In this document: piece after piece, positions 48,054 through 56,582 of the stretch
How positions within the stretch are numbered: position 1 is the first letter of the stretch
Layout of the letters: every line of letters starts with the position of its first letter
Assembly (NCBI RefSeq): GCF_037203705.1
Contig: NZ_JBBCAT010000001.1
Location: forward strand, 655,418-719,417
DNA: 64,000 nt
Source: Prosthecomicrobium sp. N25
GTDB taxonomy: Bacteria > Pseudomonadota > Alphaproteobacteria > Rhizobiales > Ancalomicrobiaceae
Reading direction: 5' to 3'
Notes under the pieces: generated by a model
The model's input: only the letters and a program-made list of their open reading frames with translations
Database searches by the model: none
Told to the model about the DNA's origin: nothing
Made by a program: the position numbers and the translations under genes

Positions 48054-48837
48054 ACCCGGGGCGGCGTCGCGCACCGGCTGCGCCATCCTCGGCCAGGGGC
48101 GCCTCGGGCGCCTGATCGCCGAGGCGCTGCTGGCCGACCCGGACGGCCCGGCGCTGGTCGGGACGCTCGGGCGGGGAGGGCGATCGGGGCCGGCCGCCGC
48201 CGCGAGCCTCGACGAGATCCTGGCGCGCCGTCCGGCCGTGGTGGTCGAATGCGCCTCCGCCGAAGCGCTGGCCGCGGCGGGTCCCTCGGTCCTCGCCGCC
48301 GGTGCCGTCCTTGTGCCCCTCTCGCTCGCCGCCTTCGCGGACGAGGACGCCGCGTCCCGCCTGACCGAGGCAGCCCGCCGAGGGCCCGGGCGCATCGAGA
48401 TCCCGTCGGGCGCCGCCGGCGCCCTCCCGCTCGTCGCCGCGGCGCTGGTCGCCGGGCTCCGGTCGGTCGCCTTCCGCCAGGCCTACCCCGTCGCGGGCTG
48501 GCGCGGCACGGCGGCGGAAGGACTCGTCGATCTCGACGCCATCCGGGAGGCGACCACCGTCTTCCGCGGCAGCGCCCGCGAGGCCGCGCGCCTCTTTCCG
48601 CGCAATCTCAACGCCGCCACCGGCGTGGCGCTCGCCGGCCTCGGCCTCGACCGCACCCATGTCGAACTGCTCGCCGACCCGGGCCTGCCCGGCGTCCGCT
48701 ACGACCTCGCCCTCGACGCGGAACCGGGACCGGTCCGGCTGACGATCGGGCCGCGCCCGGGCGGCAGCGGGCCGGACTACACCGCCTACACGGTCCTGGC
48801 CCACCTCCGGCGCCGCGTCGCCCGGATCGCGATCTGA
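48043..48837 (+). CDS. Aspartate-dehydrogenase-like NAD(P) oxidoreductase (NadX family)
   Basis: A 264-residue protein with a Rossmann N-terminus (CAILGQGRLGRLIAEALL) and the DUF108/AspDH C-terminal domain, including IPSGAAGALPLVAAAL and ARLFPRNLNAATGVALAGLGLDRTHVELLADPGLPGVRYDL. The family oxidises L-aspartate to iminoaspartate or reduces imines to amino acids. Overlap with the permease gene and position in an amino-acid island point to catabolic use. The exact substrate is not determinable. Confidence 0.82.
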   Translation: MPAEPGAASRTGCAILGQGRLGRLIAEALLADPDGPALVGTLGRGGRSGPAAAASLDEILARRPAVVVECASAEALAAAGPSVLAAGAVLVPLSLAAFADEDAASRLTEAARRGPGRIEIPSGAAGALPLVAAALVAGLRSVAFRQAYPVAGWRGTAAEGLVDLDAIREATTVFRGSAREAARLFPRNLNAATGVALAGLGLDRTHVELLADPGLPGVRYDLALDAEPGPVRLTIGPRPGGSGPDYTAYTVLAHLRRRVARIAI

Positions 48838-48856
48838 ACCCGGGAGGAGACGCGCC

Positions 48857-50194
48857 ATGACCGACAGGCCCGATCCGCAGGACGCCCTCGACCGCATCCT
48901 GCGTGCCGCGCCGGGCCGGCGGGACGCGGCCGTCGCCCTCCTGCGCGCGCTCGTCGCCGCCCAGCGCGACGGCGAGACCGCCGTGCAGGCCCGGTTGGCC
49001 GAAGCCTTCGCGGCGGCGGGGGCGGCTGTCTCTGAGCACCGCTACGATCCCGCCGCGGTGCCGCTCGTCGGCGAGTTCGCCTCGGGCCGCGCCGCGACGC
49101 CGGGGCACCGGACCTGCCTCGTCGGACGGCTCCCAGGGACCGGCACGGGCCGCAGCCTCATCCTCTTCGCCCATCCCGACAGCGAGCCGGTCGCCGACGC
49201 GGACCGCTGGAGCCGCGACCCCTTTGCGGGCGTCGTCGACGGCGGCCGCCTTTACGGCTGGGGCGTGGCCGACGACCTCGCCGGGGTCGCCGCCATGGCG
49301 AGCGCCGTCGATCTCCTGCGCGCGGCGGGCTTACGGCCGGCCGGGGACGTGATCCTGGCCTCCACCCCGAGCAAGCGGGATGCGCGCGGCGTCGCCGCCC
49401 TGCTCCAGGCCGGCCTCGCCGCCGACGCGGCGGTCTACCTGCATCCGGCCGAATCGGGCGCGGGGCTGCGGGAGGTGAAGGCCTTCGCGTCCGGCCAGGT
49501 CGAGTTCCTGGTCACCGTCGCCGGCCGGGCTCCGGACACCACCGAGCCGCACCAGACCGGCTTCGCCCACCGGGCGGTCGATCCTGTCGCCAAGGCCATG
49601 CTGGTCGTCGACGCGTTGCGCCGGCTGGACGCCGAGCGGGCCGGGCGCATCCGCCACCCGCTGCTCCAGGCCGCGGTCGGCCGCTCCACCAACCTGCTGG
49701 TCTCCCACCTGTCGGCCGGGTCGGCGGACGCGCTCTCCCGCTGTCCGACCTCCTGCACCGTCGGCGGTGCCGTCTCGTTCCCCCCGCCCGAGACCCTCGA
49801 CGACGTGCGCCGGGAGATCGAGGCGGCGATCCGGGCCGCCGCCGCGGGCGATCCCTGGCTCGCCGCGCATCCGCCCGAGGTCCAGTGGGTCGCGGGCGTG
49901 ACCGGGGCCGAGACCCGCAGCGGCGACCTGCTCTTCCGGGCGGTCGCGGCGGCCGTCTCCGCCGTTACGGGCGCGGAGCCCTTCGTCAACCCCATGCACA
50001 CGGCGAGCGACATCCGCAACCCGATCGTCCAGAAGGACATCCCGACCGTCGGCCTCGGCCCGCTCGGCGGCGACCTGACCCAGAACGGTCGCACCGACGA
50101 GTGGGTGGACCTGGAGGATCACTGTCGCATGGTCGTGGTGGCGGCCGGCATCGTCGCGCTCTGGTGCGGCGTGACCGAAGCGGCGGCGCCGTGA
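48857..50194 (+). CDS. M20-family metallopeptidase homologue lacking the catalytic Glu-Glu pair
   Basis: A 445-residue ArgE/DapE/carboxypeptidase-G2-like protein. The first metal site (LILFAHPDSEP) and the bridging Asp (LYGWGVADDLAG) are present, and VNPMHTASDIRNP provides the C-terminal metal region. Where the family has the catalytic and bridging Glu-Glu, this protein reads TPSKRDARG: Lys173-Arg174 about 34 residues after the bridging Asp. It may therefore be non-hydrolytic or use a different mechanism. GGGAGG precedes the ATG. Its neighbours suggest a role in freeing or binding an N-substituted amino acid. Confidence 0.87.
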   Translation: MTDRPDPQDALDRILRAAPGRRDAAVALLRALVAAQRDGETAVQARLAEAFAAAGAAVSEHRYDPAAVPLVGEFASGRAATPGHRTCLVGRLPGTGTGRSLILFAHPDSEPVADADRWSRDPFAGVVDGGRLYGWGVADDLAGVAAMASAVDLLRAAGLRPAGDVILASTPSKRDARGVAALLQAGLAADAAVYLHPAESGAGLREVKAFASGQVEFLVTVAGRAPDTTEPHQTGFAHRAVDPVAKAMLVVDALRRLDAERAGRIRHPLLQAAVGRSTNLLVSHLSAGSADALSRCPTSCTVGGAVSFPPPETLDDVRREIEAAIRAAAAGDPWLAAHPPEVQWVAGVTGAETRSGDLLFRAVAAAVSAVTGAEPFVNPMHTASDIRNPIVQKDIPTVGLGPLGGDLTQNGRTDEWVDLEDHCRMVVVAAGIVALWCGVTEAAAP

Positions 50195-50255
50195 GGACGG
50201 GGCCGGGGGCGAGCGATGCCAGGGCGGGGCTTGCCTTCCGGGGCGGGACGAATTC

Positions 50256-50272
50256 GTATACAGATTGCATGC
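50256..50272. promoter_or_regulatory. GntR-regulon operator candidate, copy 3 (dapA-like gene)
   Basis: GTATAC-N5-GCATGC in the 136-base gap before the DapA-family gene, 58 bases from its ATG. Same half-site layout as the other three copies. Confidence 0.6.
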
Positions 50273-50330
50273 CGAACCGGCGGGACACGCGAGTCCCTGT
50301 CGGCCGGGCGCGACACGGAGGCAGCCAGGA

Positions 50331-51227
50331 ATGAAGCCCTTCCGCGGAACCTACACCGTGATGGTCACCCCCTTCGACGCGGCGGGTGCGGTCGACATCG
50401 ACGCGCTCCGCCGCTTCGTCGACTGGCAGATCGCGGAGGGCATCCACGGCCTGATCCCGCTCGGCTCGACCGGGGAGTTCCTGTCGCTCTCCAACGACGA
50501 GATCGCGGCCGTGGTGGAGACGACCGTGAAGACGGCGGCCGGCCGCGTGCCGGTCATCGTGGGGACGGGCGCGGAGGACACCCGCGAGGTCGTCCGCAAG
50601 AGCCGGGAGGCCGAGGCGCTCGGGGCCGACGGGGTGATGATCATCCCGCCCTTCTACTGCACGCCGAGCGAGGACGAACTCTTCCACCATTACAAGACGG
50701 TCGCCGCCGCGATCGACATTCCCATCATGGTCTACAACAACCCGGCGGTGACCAACGTCGACCTGACCCCGCGCATCCTCGCCCGCATCAGCGAGATCGA
50801 CGGCTGCGACTACGTCAAGGAATCGACCCTCGAGGTGACCCGGGTGCGCGACATCATCCGGCTCTGCGGCGACCGGATGACGGTCTTCGGCGGCGTCCTC
50901 GGCTTCGAATCCTTCGTGGAGGGCGCCAGGGGCTGGGTCGCGGTCGCTTCGAACGTCGCGCCGAAGCCCATGGCGCGGCTCTTCGAACTCGTCGCCGACG
51001 AGGGCCGGATCGCCGAGGCGCATGCGCTCTACCTGCAATGGCTGCCGATTATCGAGGCGGTGTTCGGACCGCTCTTCGTCTCCGGCACGAAGTCGCTGCT
51101 GAACCACATGGGCTTCGGCGCCGGCCTGCCGCGGCCGCCCCGGCTGCCGCTGCCGGCCCCGCAGGACGCCGACATGGCGGGTCTGTGCGAGCGCTTCGGC
51201 CTGCGCTTCCCCGACGCCACGTCCTGA
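50331..51227 (+). CDS. DapA/NAL-family class I lyase or deaminase
   Basis: A 298-residue (beta/alpha)8 enzyme of the dihydrodipicolinate-synthase/N-acetylneuraminate-lyase family. The Schiff-base Lys is in CDYVKESTLEV, the Tyr in IPIMVYNNPAV and the carboxylate-binding loop in PLGSTGEFLSL. Family members include Delta1-pyrroline-4-hydroxy-2-carboxylate deaminase of hydroxyproline breakdown; the pairing with a downstream flavin amino-acid dehydrogenase favours that kind of reaction over lysine synthesis. ATG 50331 has GGAGG about 10 bases upstream. The next gene starts 10 bases after its stop. Confidence 0.88.
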   Translation: MKPFRGTYTVMVTPFDAAGAVDIDALRRFVDWQIAEGIHGLIPLGSTGEFLSLSNDEIAAVVETTVKTAAGRVPVIVGTGAEDTREVVRKSREAEALGADGVMIIPPFYCTPSEDELFHHYKTVAAAIDIPIMVYNNPAVTNVDLTPRILARISEIDGCDYVKESTLEVTRVRDIIRLCGDRMTVFGGVLGFESFVEGARGWVAVASNVAPKPMARLFELVADEGRIAEAHALYLQWLPIIEAVFGPLFVSGTKSLLNHMGFGAGLPRPPRLPLPAPQDADMAGLCERFGLRFPDATS

Positions 51228-51237
51228 GGCGCCCGCC

Positions 51238-54147
51238 TTGCGCCTCGGCGACGGCCGCACCGACTGCACCATCCTGGTCGACGACCGGCCGCTCGCGGCG
51301 GTCGCCGGCGAGACGGTCGCCGCCACTCTGATGGCCCATGGTCTGGCGGAGCAGTCGGTCGGGCCCGGTGGCGAGCCGCGCGGGCTCTTCTGCGGCATGG
51401 GCGTCTGCCACGACTGCCTCGTCGCCATCGACGGCCGGGCCGGCCAGCGGTCCTGCCTCGTGACCGTGACGCCCGGCATGGTCGTCCGGCGCAAGACCTC
51501 CCCCCGGACCGACCTCGCCGGCCTCGCCGACCTCGCGCCCCTGCCGGCGGGACCGATTCCCCTGGAAACCGTGGGCCTCGCCGTGGTCGGCGCCGGGCCG
51601 GGCGGTCTCGCCGCCGCCATCGCGGCCGCGGAGGCGGGCGTCGCCGTCGTCGTCCTCGACGAGCGGCCGAAGCCGGGCGGCCAGTACTACAAGCAGCCCG
51701 CCGCCCGGCCCGCCCTCGCCGACGATGCCCAGTTCGCCGCCGGCCGGAGGCTGATCGAGCGCGCGCAGGCGGCCGGCGTGGTGTTCCGGTTGGGCACGCT
51801 CTGCTGGGGCGCGGTGCGCGGCGAGGATGGCGTCGAACTCGAGCTCTACGCCGAGGGTCGGTTCGTCCGGCTCCTCGCCGGCCGGCTCGTCGTCGCGACG
51901 GGCGCCTACGAGCGTTCGCAGGCCGTGCCCGGCTGGACGCTGCCGGGCGTCATGACCACGGGCGCCTGCCAGACGCTCGTGCGCAGCGGCGCCGTGGCGC
52001 CGGGCCGGCGCGTGCTCTTCGCCGGCAACGGGCCGCTCCACCTGCAGACCGCCACCGAGGTGATCGTGGCCGGCGGCACGGTGGCGGCGGTTGCGGAACT
52101 CGCCGCGCCCCTCGCCGCCCTCCGCGCCGGCCTCGCCATGGCGGCCGCCTCGCCCGGCCTCGCCGCGCGCGGCCTCGCCGGGATTGCCCGGCTGCGCGCC
52201 GCAGGCGTGCCCCTCCTCTGGCGCCACGGCTTGCGCCGGATCGAGGGGGAGGGCCGCGCCGAGCGGGCCGTCCTGGCCCCGCTCGGGCCGGACGGACGCT
52301 TCCTCGAAGGCCGGGACGTGACGATCGAGGCCGACGCGGTCTGCCTTGGCGTCGGCTTCGCGCCCTCCTCCGAACTGCCCCGCCTTCTCGGCTGCGCCCA
52401 CGAGGTGCCGCCCGGCGGCACCCACGCGGAGGTTCGCCGGGGCGACGACGGCGGCACATCCCTGCCGGACGTCTGGGTGGTCGGCGAGGCGGGCGGCTTC
52501 GGCGGCGCCCAGATCGCCGAGGCGCAGGGACGCCTGGCGGGCCTCGCCGCGGCCCGCTCGCTGGGCCGGACCGCCCCGGCGGATCCGCGCGCGGTCGGGG
52601 CCCTCGCCCGAGCACGGCGGTTCCAGCATGCGCTCTGGCGCGCCTTCGCGGTGCCGCCCGCGCCCGTACCGGACGACGCCGTGGTGGCCTGCCGTTGCGA
52701 GGGCGCGACCTTCGGCCGGCTCCGGGCGGTCGCCCGGGACGAGGCCGTCCCCGACGTGGCGAGCCTCAAGCGCCTGACGCGCGCCGGCATGGGCCGTTGC
52801 CAGGGCCGCTACTGCGCCGCCCACCTCGCCGCCATCGTGCCGGACCGCCCCGCCGGAGAGGCGGACCTGACCGCGCCGCAGATGCCGCTGAAGCCGGTCC
52901 CTGTCGCCGCCCTCGCGGTGGAGAAGCCCGAATGGGGCGGACACCGGCGCGCCCTCCTGCCGCCCGACCGCGCCGGCGACGCCGAGCCTCTCCCCATATC
53001 CGAGGCCGACACGGTCGTCATCGGGGCGGGCGTCGCCGGCCTCTCGACGGCCTACTATCTCGCCAGGGCGGGCCGGGAGGTGGTCGTGCTCGACGCCGGC
53101 CGCCCCAACGCGATGGCGTCCGGCGGCAACGCCGGCAGCCTGCACGTCCAGCTCCTCTCCTTCGACTTCGGCGCCAAGGCGGAGGCCGGCGGCTCCCCGG
53201 CCCTGAGGACGCTGCCCCTGCAGCGCGACTCCGTCCGGCTCTGGCGGGACCTCGAGCGGGAGACCGGCCGCGACTTCGAGATCGCCGTCACGGGCGGGCT
53301 GATGGTCGCCGAGACCGAGGCGGACCTGCGCTTCCTGGAGGCCAAGACGGCGCTGGAACGCTCGGTCGGGATTGACAGCACGGTCATCGGTCCGGCCGAC
53401 CTCGCCTGCCTGGAGCCCGGCATCGCCGACCGCTTCCTGGGCGCCGCCTGGTGCCCCGAGGAGGGCAAGATCAACCCGCTGGTCGCCACCCCCGGCATCC
53501 TGGCCGGGGCGCGCGCGGCCGGCGCCCGGGTCTTCGACAGAACGATCGTGCGGGCCCTGGAGCGGCACGGCCCGGGCTTTCTCGTGTCGACCAACCGAGG
53601 GACGATCCGGGCCGGCCGGGTCGTCAACGCCGCGGGCGCCTTCGCGTCGCGGATCGGCGCCATGCTGGGCCTCGACGTGCCCGTCTTCGGCGCGCCCCTG
53701 CAGATGATCGTCACCGAACCGGCGGCCCCGACCGTGAAGGCGCTGGTCGCCCATGCCGACCGGCACCTGACGCTGAAGCAGGCCTCCAACGGCAGCTTCA
53801 TCATCGGCGGCGGCTGGACGGCCGGCCTCGACCCCGTCCACCACCGGCCGAGACCGCTGCGCGAAAGCCTCGAGGGCAATCTCTGGATCGCCCAGCACGT
53901 CGTGCCGTCCCTGCGCAAGCTGCACGTCCTGCGCAGCTGGGCGGCGATGAACATCAACATCGACGGCGCGCCCATCCTCGGCGAGCATCCCCTGGCGCCG
54001 GGCTTCTACCTGGCCGTCACCTCCAACGGCTACACCCTCGGGCCCATGGTCGGCGCCATCACGGCCGACCTCGTCGCGCGCGGCCGCACCGACCGCGACA
54101 TCGCGCCCTTCGCGATTGAGCGATTCGCGGGCGCCTCTCCGACCTGA
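51238..54147 (+). CDS. Three-domain fused flavin amino-acid dehydrogenase (HcnA-HcnB-HcnC / OoxA-OoxB-like)
   Basis: A single 969-residue chain. Residues 1-95 are an HcnA-like [2Fe-2S] domain (Cys52, 57, 60, 73 in FCGMGVCHDC ... RSC). Residues 110-560 are an HcnB/OoxA-like FAD/NAD oxidoreductase (VVGAGPGGLAAA at 117-128) with a C-terminal BFD-type [2Fe-2S] motif (Cys485, Cys487, Cys521, Cys526). Residues about 590-960 are a DAO-type FAD oxidase (VVIGAGVAGLSTAYYLARAG) resembling HcnC/OoxB/D-hydroxyproline dehydrogenase beta. In hydrogen-cyanide synthase, opine oxidase and D-hydroxyproline dehydrogenase these are separate subunits. The start is TTG 51238 with GAGG 9 bases upstream. The electron acceptor is probably the respiratory chain. 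Confidence 0.88.
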   Translation: MRLGDGRTDCTILVDDRPLAAVAGETVAATLMAHGLAEQSVGPGGEPRGLFCGMGVCHDCLVAIDGRAGQRSCLVTVTPGMVVRRKTSPRTDLAGLADLAPLPAGPIPLETVGLAVVGAGPGGLAAAIAAAEAGVAVVVLDERPKPGGQYYKQPAARPALADDAQFAAGRRLIERAQAAGVVFRLGTLCWGAVRGEDGVELELYAEGRFVRLLAGRLVVATGAYERSQAVPGWTLPGVMTTGACQTLVRSGAVAPGRRVLFAGNGPLHLQTATEVIVAGGTVAAVAELAAPLAALRAGLAMAAASPGLAARGLAGIARLRAAGVPLLWRHGLRRIEGEGRAERAVLAPLGPDGRFLEGRDVTIEADAVCLGVGFAPSSELPRLLGCAHEVPPGGTHAEVRRGDDGGTSLPDVWVVGEAGGFGGAQIAEAQGRLAGLAAARSLGRTAPADPRAVGALARARRFQHALWRAFAVPPAPVPDDAVVACRCEGATFGRLRAVARDEAVPDVASLKRLTRAGMGRCQGRYCAAHLAAIVPDRPAGEADLTAPQMPLKPVPVAALAVEKPEWGGHRRALLPPDRAGDAEPLPISEADTVVIGAGVAGLSTAYYLARAGREVVVLDAGRPNAMASGGNAGSLHVQLLSFDFGAKAEAGGSPALRTLPLQRDSVRLWRDLERETGRDFEIAVTGGLMVAETEADLRFLEAKTALERSVGIDSTVIGPADLACLEPGIADRFLGAAWCPEEGKINPLVATPGILAGARAAGARVFDRTIVRALERHGPGFLVSTNRGTIRAGRVVNAAGAFASRIGAMLGLDVPVFGAPLQMIVTEPAAPTVKALVAHADRHLTLKQASNGSFIIGGGWTAGLDPVHHRPRPLRESLEGNLWIAQHVVPSLRKLHVLRSWAAMNINIDGAPILGEHPLAPGFYLAVTSNGYTLGPMVGAITADLVARGRTDRDIAPFAIERFAGASPT

Positions 54148-54292
54148 CGATTGCCTGACCAACTGTGCCCGCGCGATGGGCAGGTCCCGACGAGGGGTCG
54201 CGTATCCGCTCGGACCCTACGTCAGGTCCTGCATCCAGGGCCTCGCGACTGCCCCGAAATTGGAGTTGCCAAGAGGCGTGATCGGGTCGATT

Positions 54293-54309
54293 GTATAACA
54301 ATGGTATTC
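54293..54309. promoter_or_regulatory. GntR-regulon operator candidate, copy 4 (sugar-type ABC operon)
   Basis: GTATAA-N5-GTATTC, just before the ribosome binding site and 25 bases before the ATG of the binding-protein gene. It is the most degenerate copy, but keeps the 5-base spacer and lies in the 187-base gap between the fused dehydrogenase and the ABC operon. Confidence 0.5.
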
Positions 54310-54334
54310 CAACGGTGTGCCAAGGAGGCCCCGG

Positions 54335-55660
54335 ATGCGACTGTCCCGCTACGCTCCCTCTCGTCGTGAACTTCTCAGACAGGCAGGCGCGGCAGCCGCG
54401 CTGTCGCTCGCCGGCAGCTTCCCGGAGGCCCGGGCGCAGAGCCCCGTGACGCTCCGGGTCATGACGCTCCAGCGGGCCCCGCTCCAGTTGAAGGCCTACG
54501 AAGCCATGGTGCAGGGCTTCGAGGCGGCCAACCCCAACATCAAGGTCTCGATCCTGCCGGTCTCGCAGACGGACCTCTGGCCGAAGCTCGCGGCAGCCTA
54601 CGCAGGCGGCGACGTGCCCGACCTCGTGCTGCAGATCACGTCCGAGAACGCGGTCTCGCTCTACGGCCAGGGGCTGATCCATCCGGTCGACGACGTCGTC
54701 AAGGCGATCGGCGAGAGCGATTTCGAGCCGGCCGCCCTCAACCTCTTCAAGGACAAGGGCTCCTATTTCGCGGTGCCCGCCTCCAACAACTGCGTGTCGC
54801 TGCTCTGGTACCGCACGGACCTCCTGCAGGAGGCCGGGCTCGAGCCGCCGAAGACCTGGGACCAGATGGTCGCTGTCGCCAAGAAGCTGACCAAAGGCGA
54901 CCAGTACGGCGCGTCGCTGCCCTACGGCAAGACGGCGATGACCAACAGCATCACCTGGACGCTGATCTACCAGGCCGGGGGCCGTGTCATCGCCCCCGAC
55001 AATTCGGTCGTCTTCAACTCGGACGCCACGGTGGCGATGCTCGAGTTCATGAAGGAGATGCACGAATACGTGCCGCCGGGCGCGAACCGCTACGACTTCT
55101 TCGACGTGCTCAACGCCTACGTGACCGGCACCTCGGCGACCTGCATGTACACCGGCCGGACGATCGTCAACGTCAACACCGAGAACCCCAAGCTCGCCGA
55201 CAAGATCTCGGTCGTGCCCTTCCCGCTGCGCAGTCTCGACCGGCCGTGGTGGTCGGGCGCCTTCGAGTCCATCATTATCCCGAAGGCGGCCAAGAACGTC
55301 GCTGCCGCCCGGCTCTTCGCCGCCTGGAACTTCAAGAAGCAGACCTACATCGACTTCATCAACGCCACGCCGGGCCACCAGATTCCGATGCTGAAGTCCG
55401 TGCTCGGCTCCCCCGAATATCTCAGCCATCCGCTCCTGGTGAAGTACCGCAAGGAACTGGACACCACCATCGACACGCTCTCGAAAGCGCGCGCGACCTG
55501 CAAGCCGACCGCCGACTATCCCCTCATCACCCGCGCCGGCGAGATCCAGAACAGCGGCATCTTCGCCGAGACGATCCAGAAGGTCGTCATCGAAGGAGAG
55601 AACCCGAAGACGGCCGCCGCCTGGGGCCAGGACCGCCTCGCTCGCCTGATGAAGTCGTGA
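54335..55660 (+). CDS. Family 1 extracellular solute-binding protein of a sugar-type ABC transporter
   Basis: A 441-residue periplasmic protein with a signal of twin-arginine character (SRRELLRQAGAAAALSLAGSF) cleaved near EARAQ. The mature protein starts VTLRVMTLQRAPLQLKAYEAMVQGFEAANPNIKV, typical of UgpB/MalE-like proteins. AAGGAGG lies 6 bases before ATG 54335. It is the first gene of a complete binding protein - two permeases - ATPase operon that ends with an amidohydrolase. Family 1 members bind sugars, glycerophosphodiesters and occasionally other polar solutes. Confidence 0.92.
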   Translation: MRLSRYAPSRRELLRQAGAAAALSLAGSFPEARAQSPVTLRVMTLQRAPLQLKAYEAMVQGFEAANPNIKVSILPVSQTDLWPKLAAAYAGGDVPDLVLQITSENAVSLYGQGLIHPVDDVVKAIGESDFEPAALNLFKDKGSYFAVPASNNCVSLLWYRTDLLQEAGLEPPKTWDQMVAVAKKLTKGDQYGASLPYGKTAMTNSITWTLIYQAGGRVIAPDNSVVFNSDATVAMLEFMKEMHEYVPPGANRYDFFDVLNAYVTGTSATCMYTGRTIVNVNTENPKLADKISVVPFPLRSLDRPWWSGAFESIIIPKAAKNVAAARLFAAWNFKKQTYIDFINATPGHQIPMLKSVLGSPEYLSHPLLVKYRKELDTTIDTLSKARATCKPTADYPLITRAGEIQNSGIFAETIQKVVIEGENPKTAAAWGQDRLARLMKS

Positions 55661-55697
55661 GGGCGGACGGGCAGGGCCCTCGGGCAGGGGCGTCGGC

Positions 55698-56582
55698 ATG
55701 AACCAGCGCGACCTGGGTCTCGGCTACCTGCTCCTGTCGCCGACCGTCCTCCTGCTCTGCGGCCTGCTCGGCTGGCCGCTGATCCAGGCGGTCCTGCTCA
55801 GCTTCTACGACATGCACCCGCTGACCCGGAAATTCGTCTGGGTTGGCCTCGGCAACTACGAGGACCTCTTCCAGGACGACATGTTCTGGCGGGCTCTCGG
55901 CAACAACTTCATCTGGCTCGCCGGTTCGCTGCTCCTGCAGATCGGCGGCGGGGTCGCGATCGCGCTGCTGCTCAATCGGTCCTTCCCCGGCCGGGGCCTC
56001 GCGCGCTCCCTGATCCTCTTCCCCTACCTGATGCCGGTCCTCGTCGCCGCGCTGGTCTGGCAGTGGATGCTGCACGACCTGAACGGCATCGTGAACTACG
56101 CCCTGACGTCGCTCGGCTTCCGCCGCGTCGACTGGCTCGGCGCCATGCCCAACGCCATGGTGACTGTCATCGTGGTCGGCAGCTGGCGCGTCTTCCCCTT
56201 CGTGGTCATCGCCGTGCTGGCCCGCCTCCAGTCCATCCCGCAGCAGCTCTACGAGGCGGCCGAGATCGACGGCGCCTCGCGCGTCGCCCGCTTCTGGGAC
56301 GTCACCGTACCCCAGCTCGCCAACGTGCTCTCGGTCGTGGTCCTGCTCCGGGCGATCTGGGACTTCCGCGAGTTCGACCTGATCTTCCTGATGACCGGTG
56401 GCGGCCCGGTGATCGGCACCACGACGCTGCCGCTCCTCGTCTACAAGGAGGCTTTCGAGCTCTTCAAGATGGGCAAGGCGCTCGCCATCGCGGTGGTGAT
56501 GCTCGGCTGCATGCTGGTGCTGATCGCCGCCTATCTCTTCACCCTGCGCAAGGCCTCCACCTCCGAGGAGATGCAGTCGTGA
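55698..56582 (+). CDS. Sugar-type ABC transporter permease (MalF/UgpA class)
   Basis: A 294-residue permease with six membrane segments and the EAA loop YEAAEIDGASRVARFWDVTVPQL. It pairs with the MalG-class permease, whose GTG start overlaps its stop by 4 bases. Confidence 0.93.
   Translation: MNQRDLGLGYLLLSPTVLLLCGLLGWPLIQAVLLSFYDMHPLTRKFVWVGLGNYEDLFQDDMFWRALGNNFIWLAGSLLLQIGGGVAIALLLNRSFPGRGLARSLILFPYLMPVLVAALVWQWMLHDLNGIVNYALTSLGFRRVDWLGAMPNAMVTVIVVGSWRVFPFVVIAVLARLQSIPQQLYEAAEIDGASRVARFWDVTVPQLANVLSVVVLLRAIWDFREFDLIFLMTGGGPVIGTTTLPLLVYKEAFELFKMGKALAIAVVMLGCMLVLIAAYLFTLRKASTSEEMQS

Noticed and set aside
50331-51227. Biosynthetic dihydrodipicolinate synthase (dapA proper)
   Set aside because: The Schiff-base Lys is present, but the context is catabolic, the gene has a regulated operator, and the C-terminal region differs from the biosynthetic enzyme; only family-level assignment is safe.
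51238-54147. True hydrogen cyanide synthase
   Set aside because: Domain order recalls HcnABC, but the chain is fused, lies in an amino-acid catabolic island beside a DapA-like gene, and the same three domains occur in opine oxidases and D-hydroxyproline dehydrogenase, so cyanide production is not supported.
51049-54162. 1037-codon open frame on the minus strand
   Set aside because: It is the antisense shadow of the fused dehydrogenase; the plus-strand frame has several flavin and iron-sulfur motifs, the minus frame has none.
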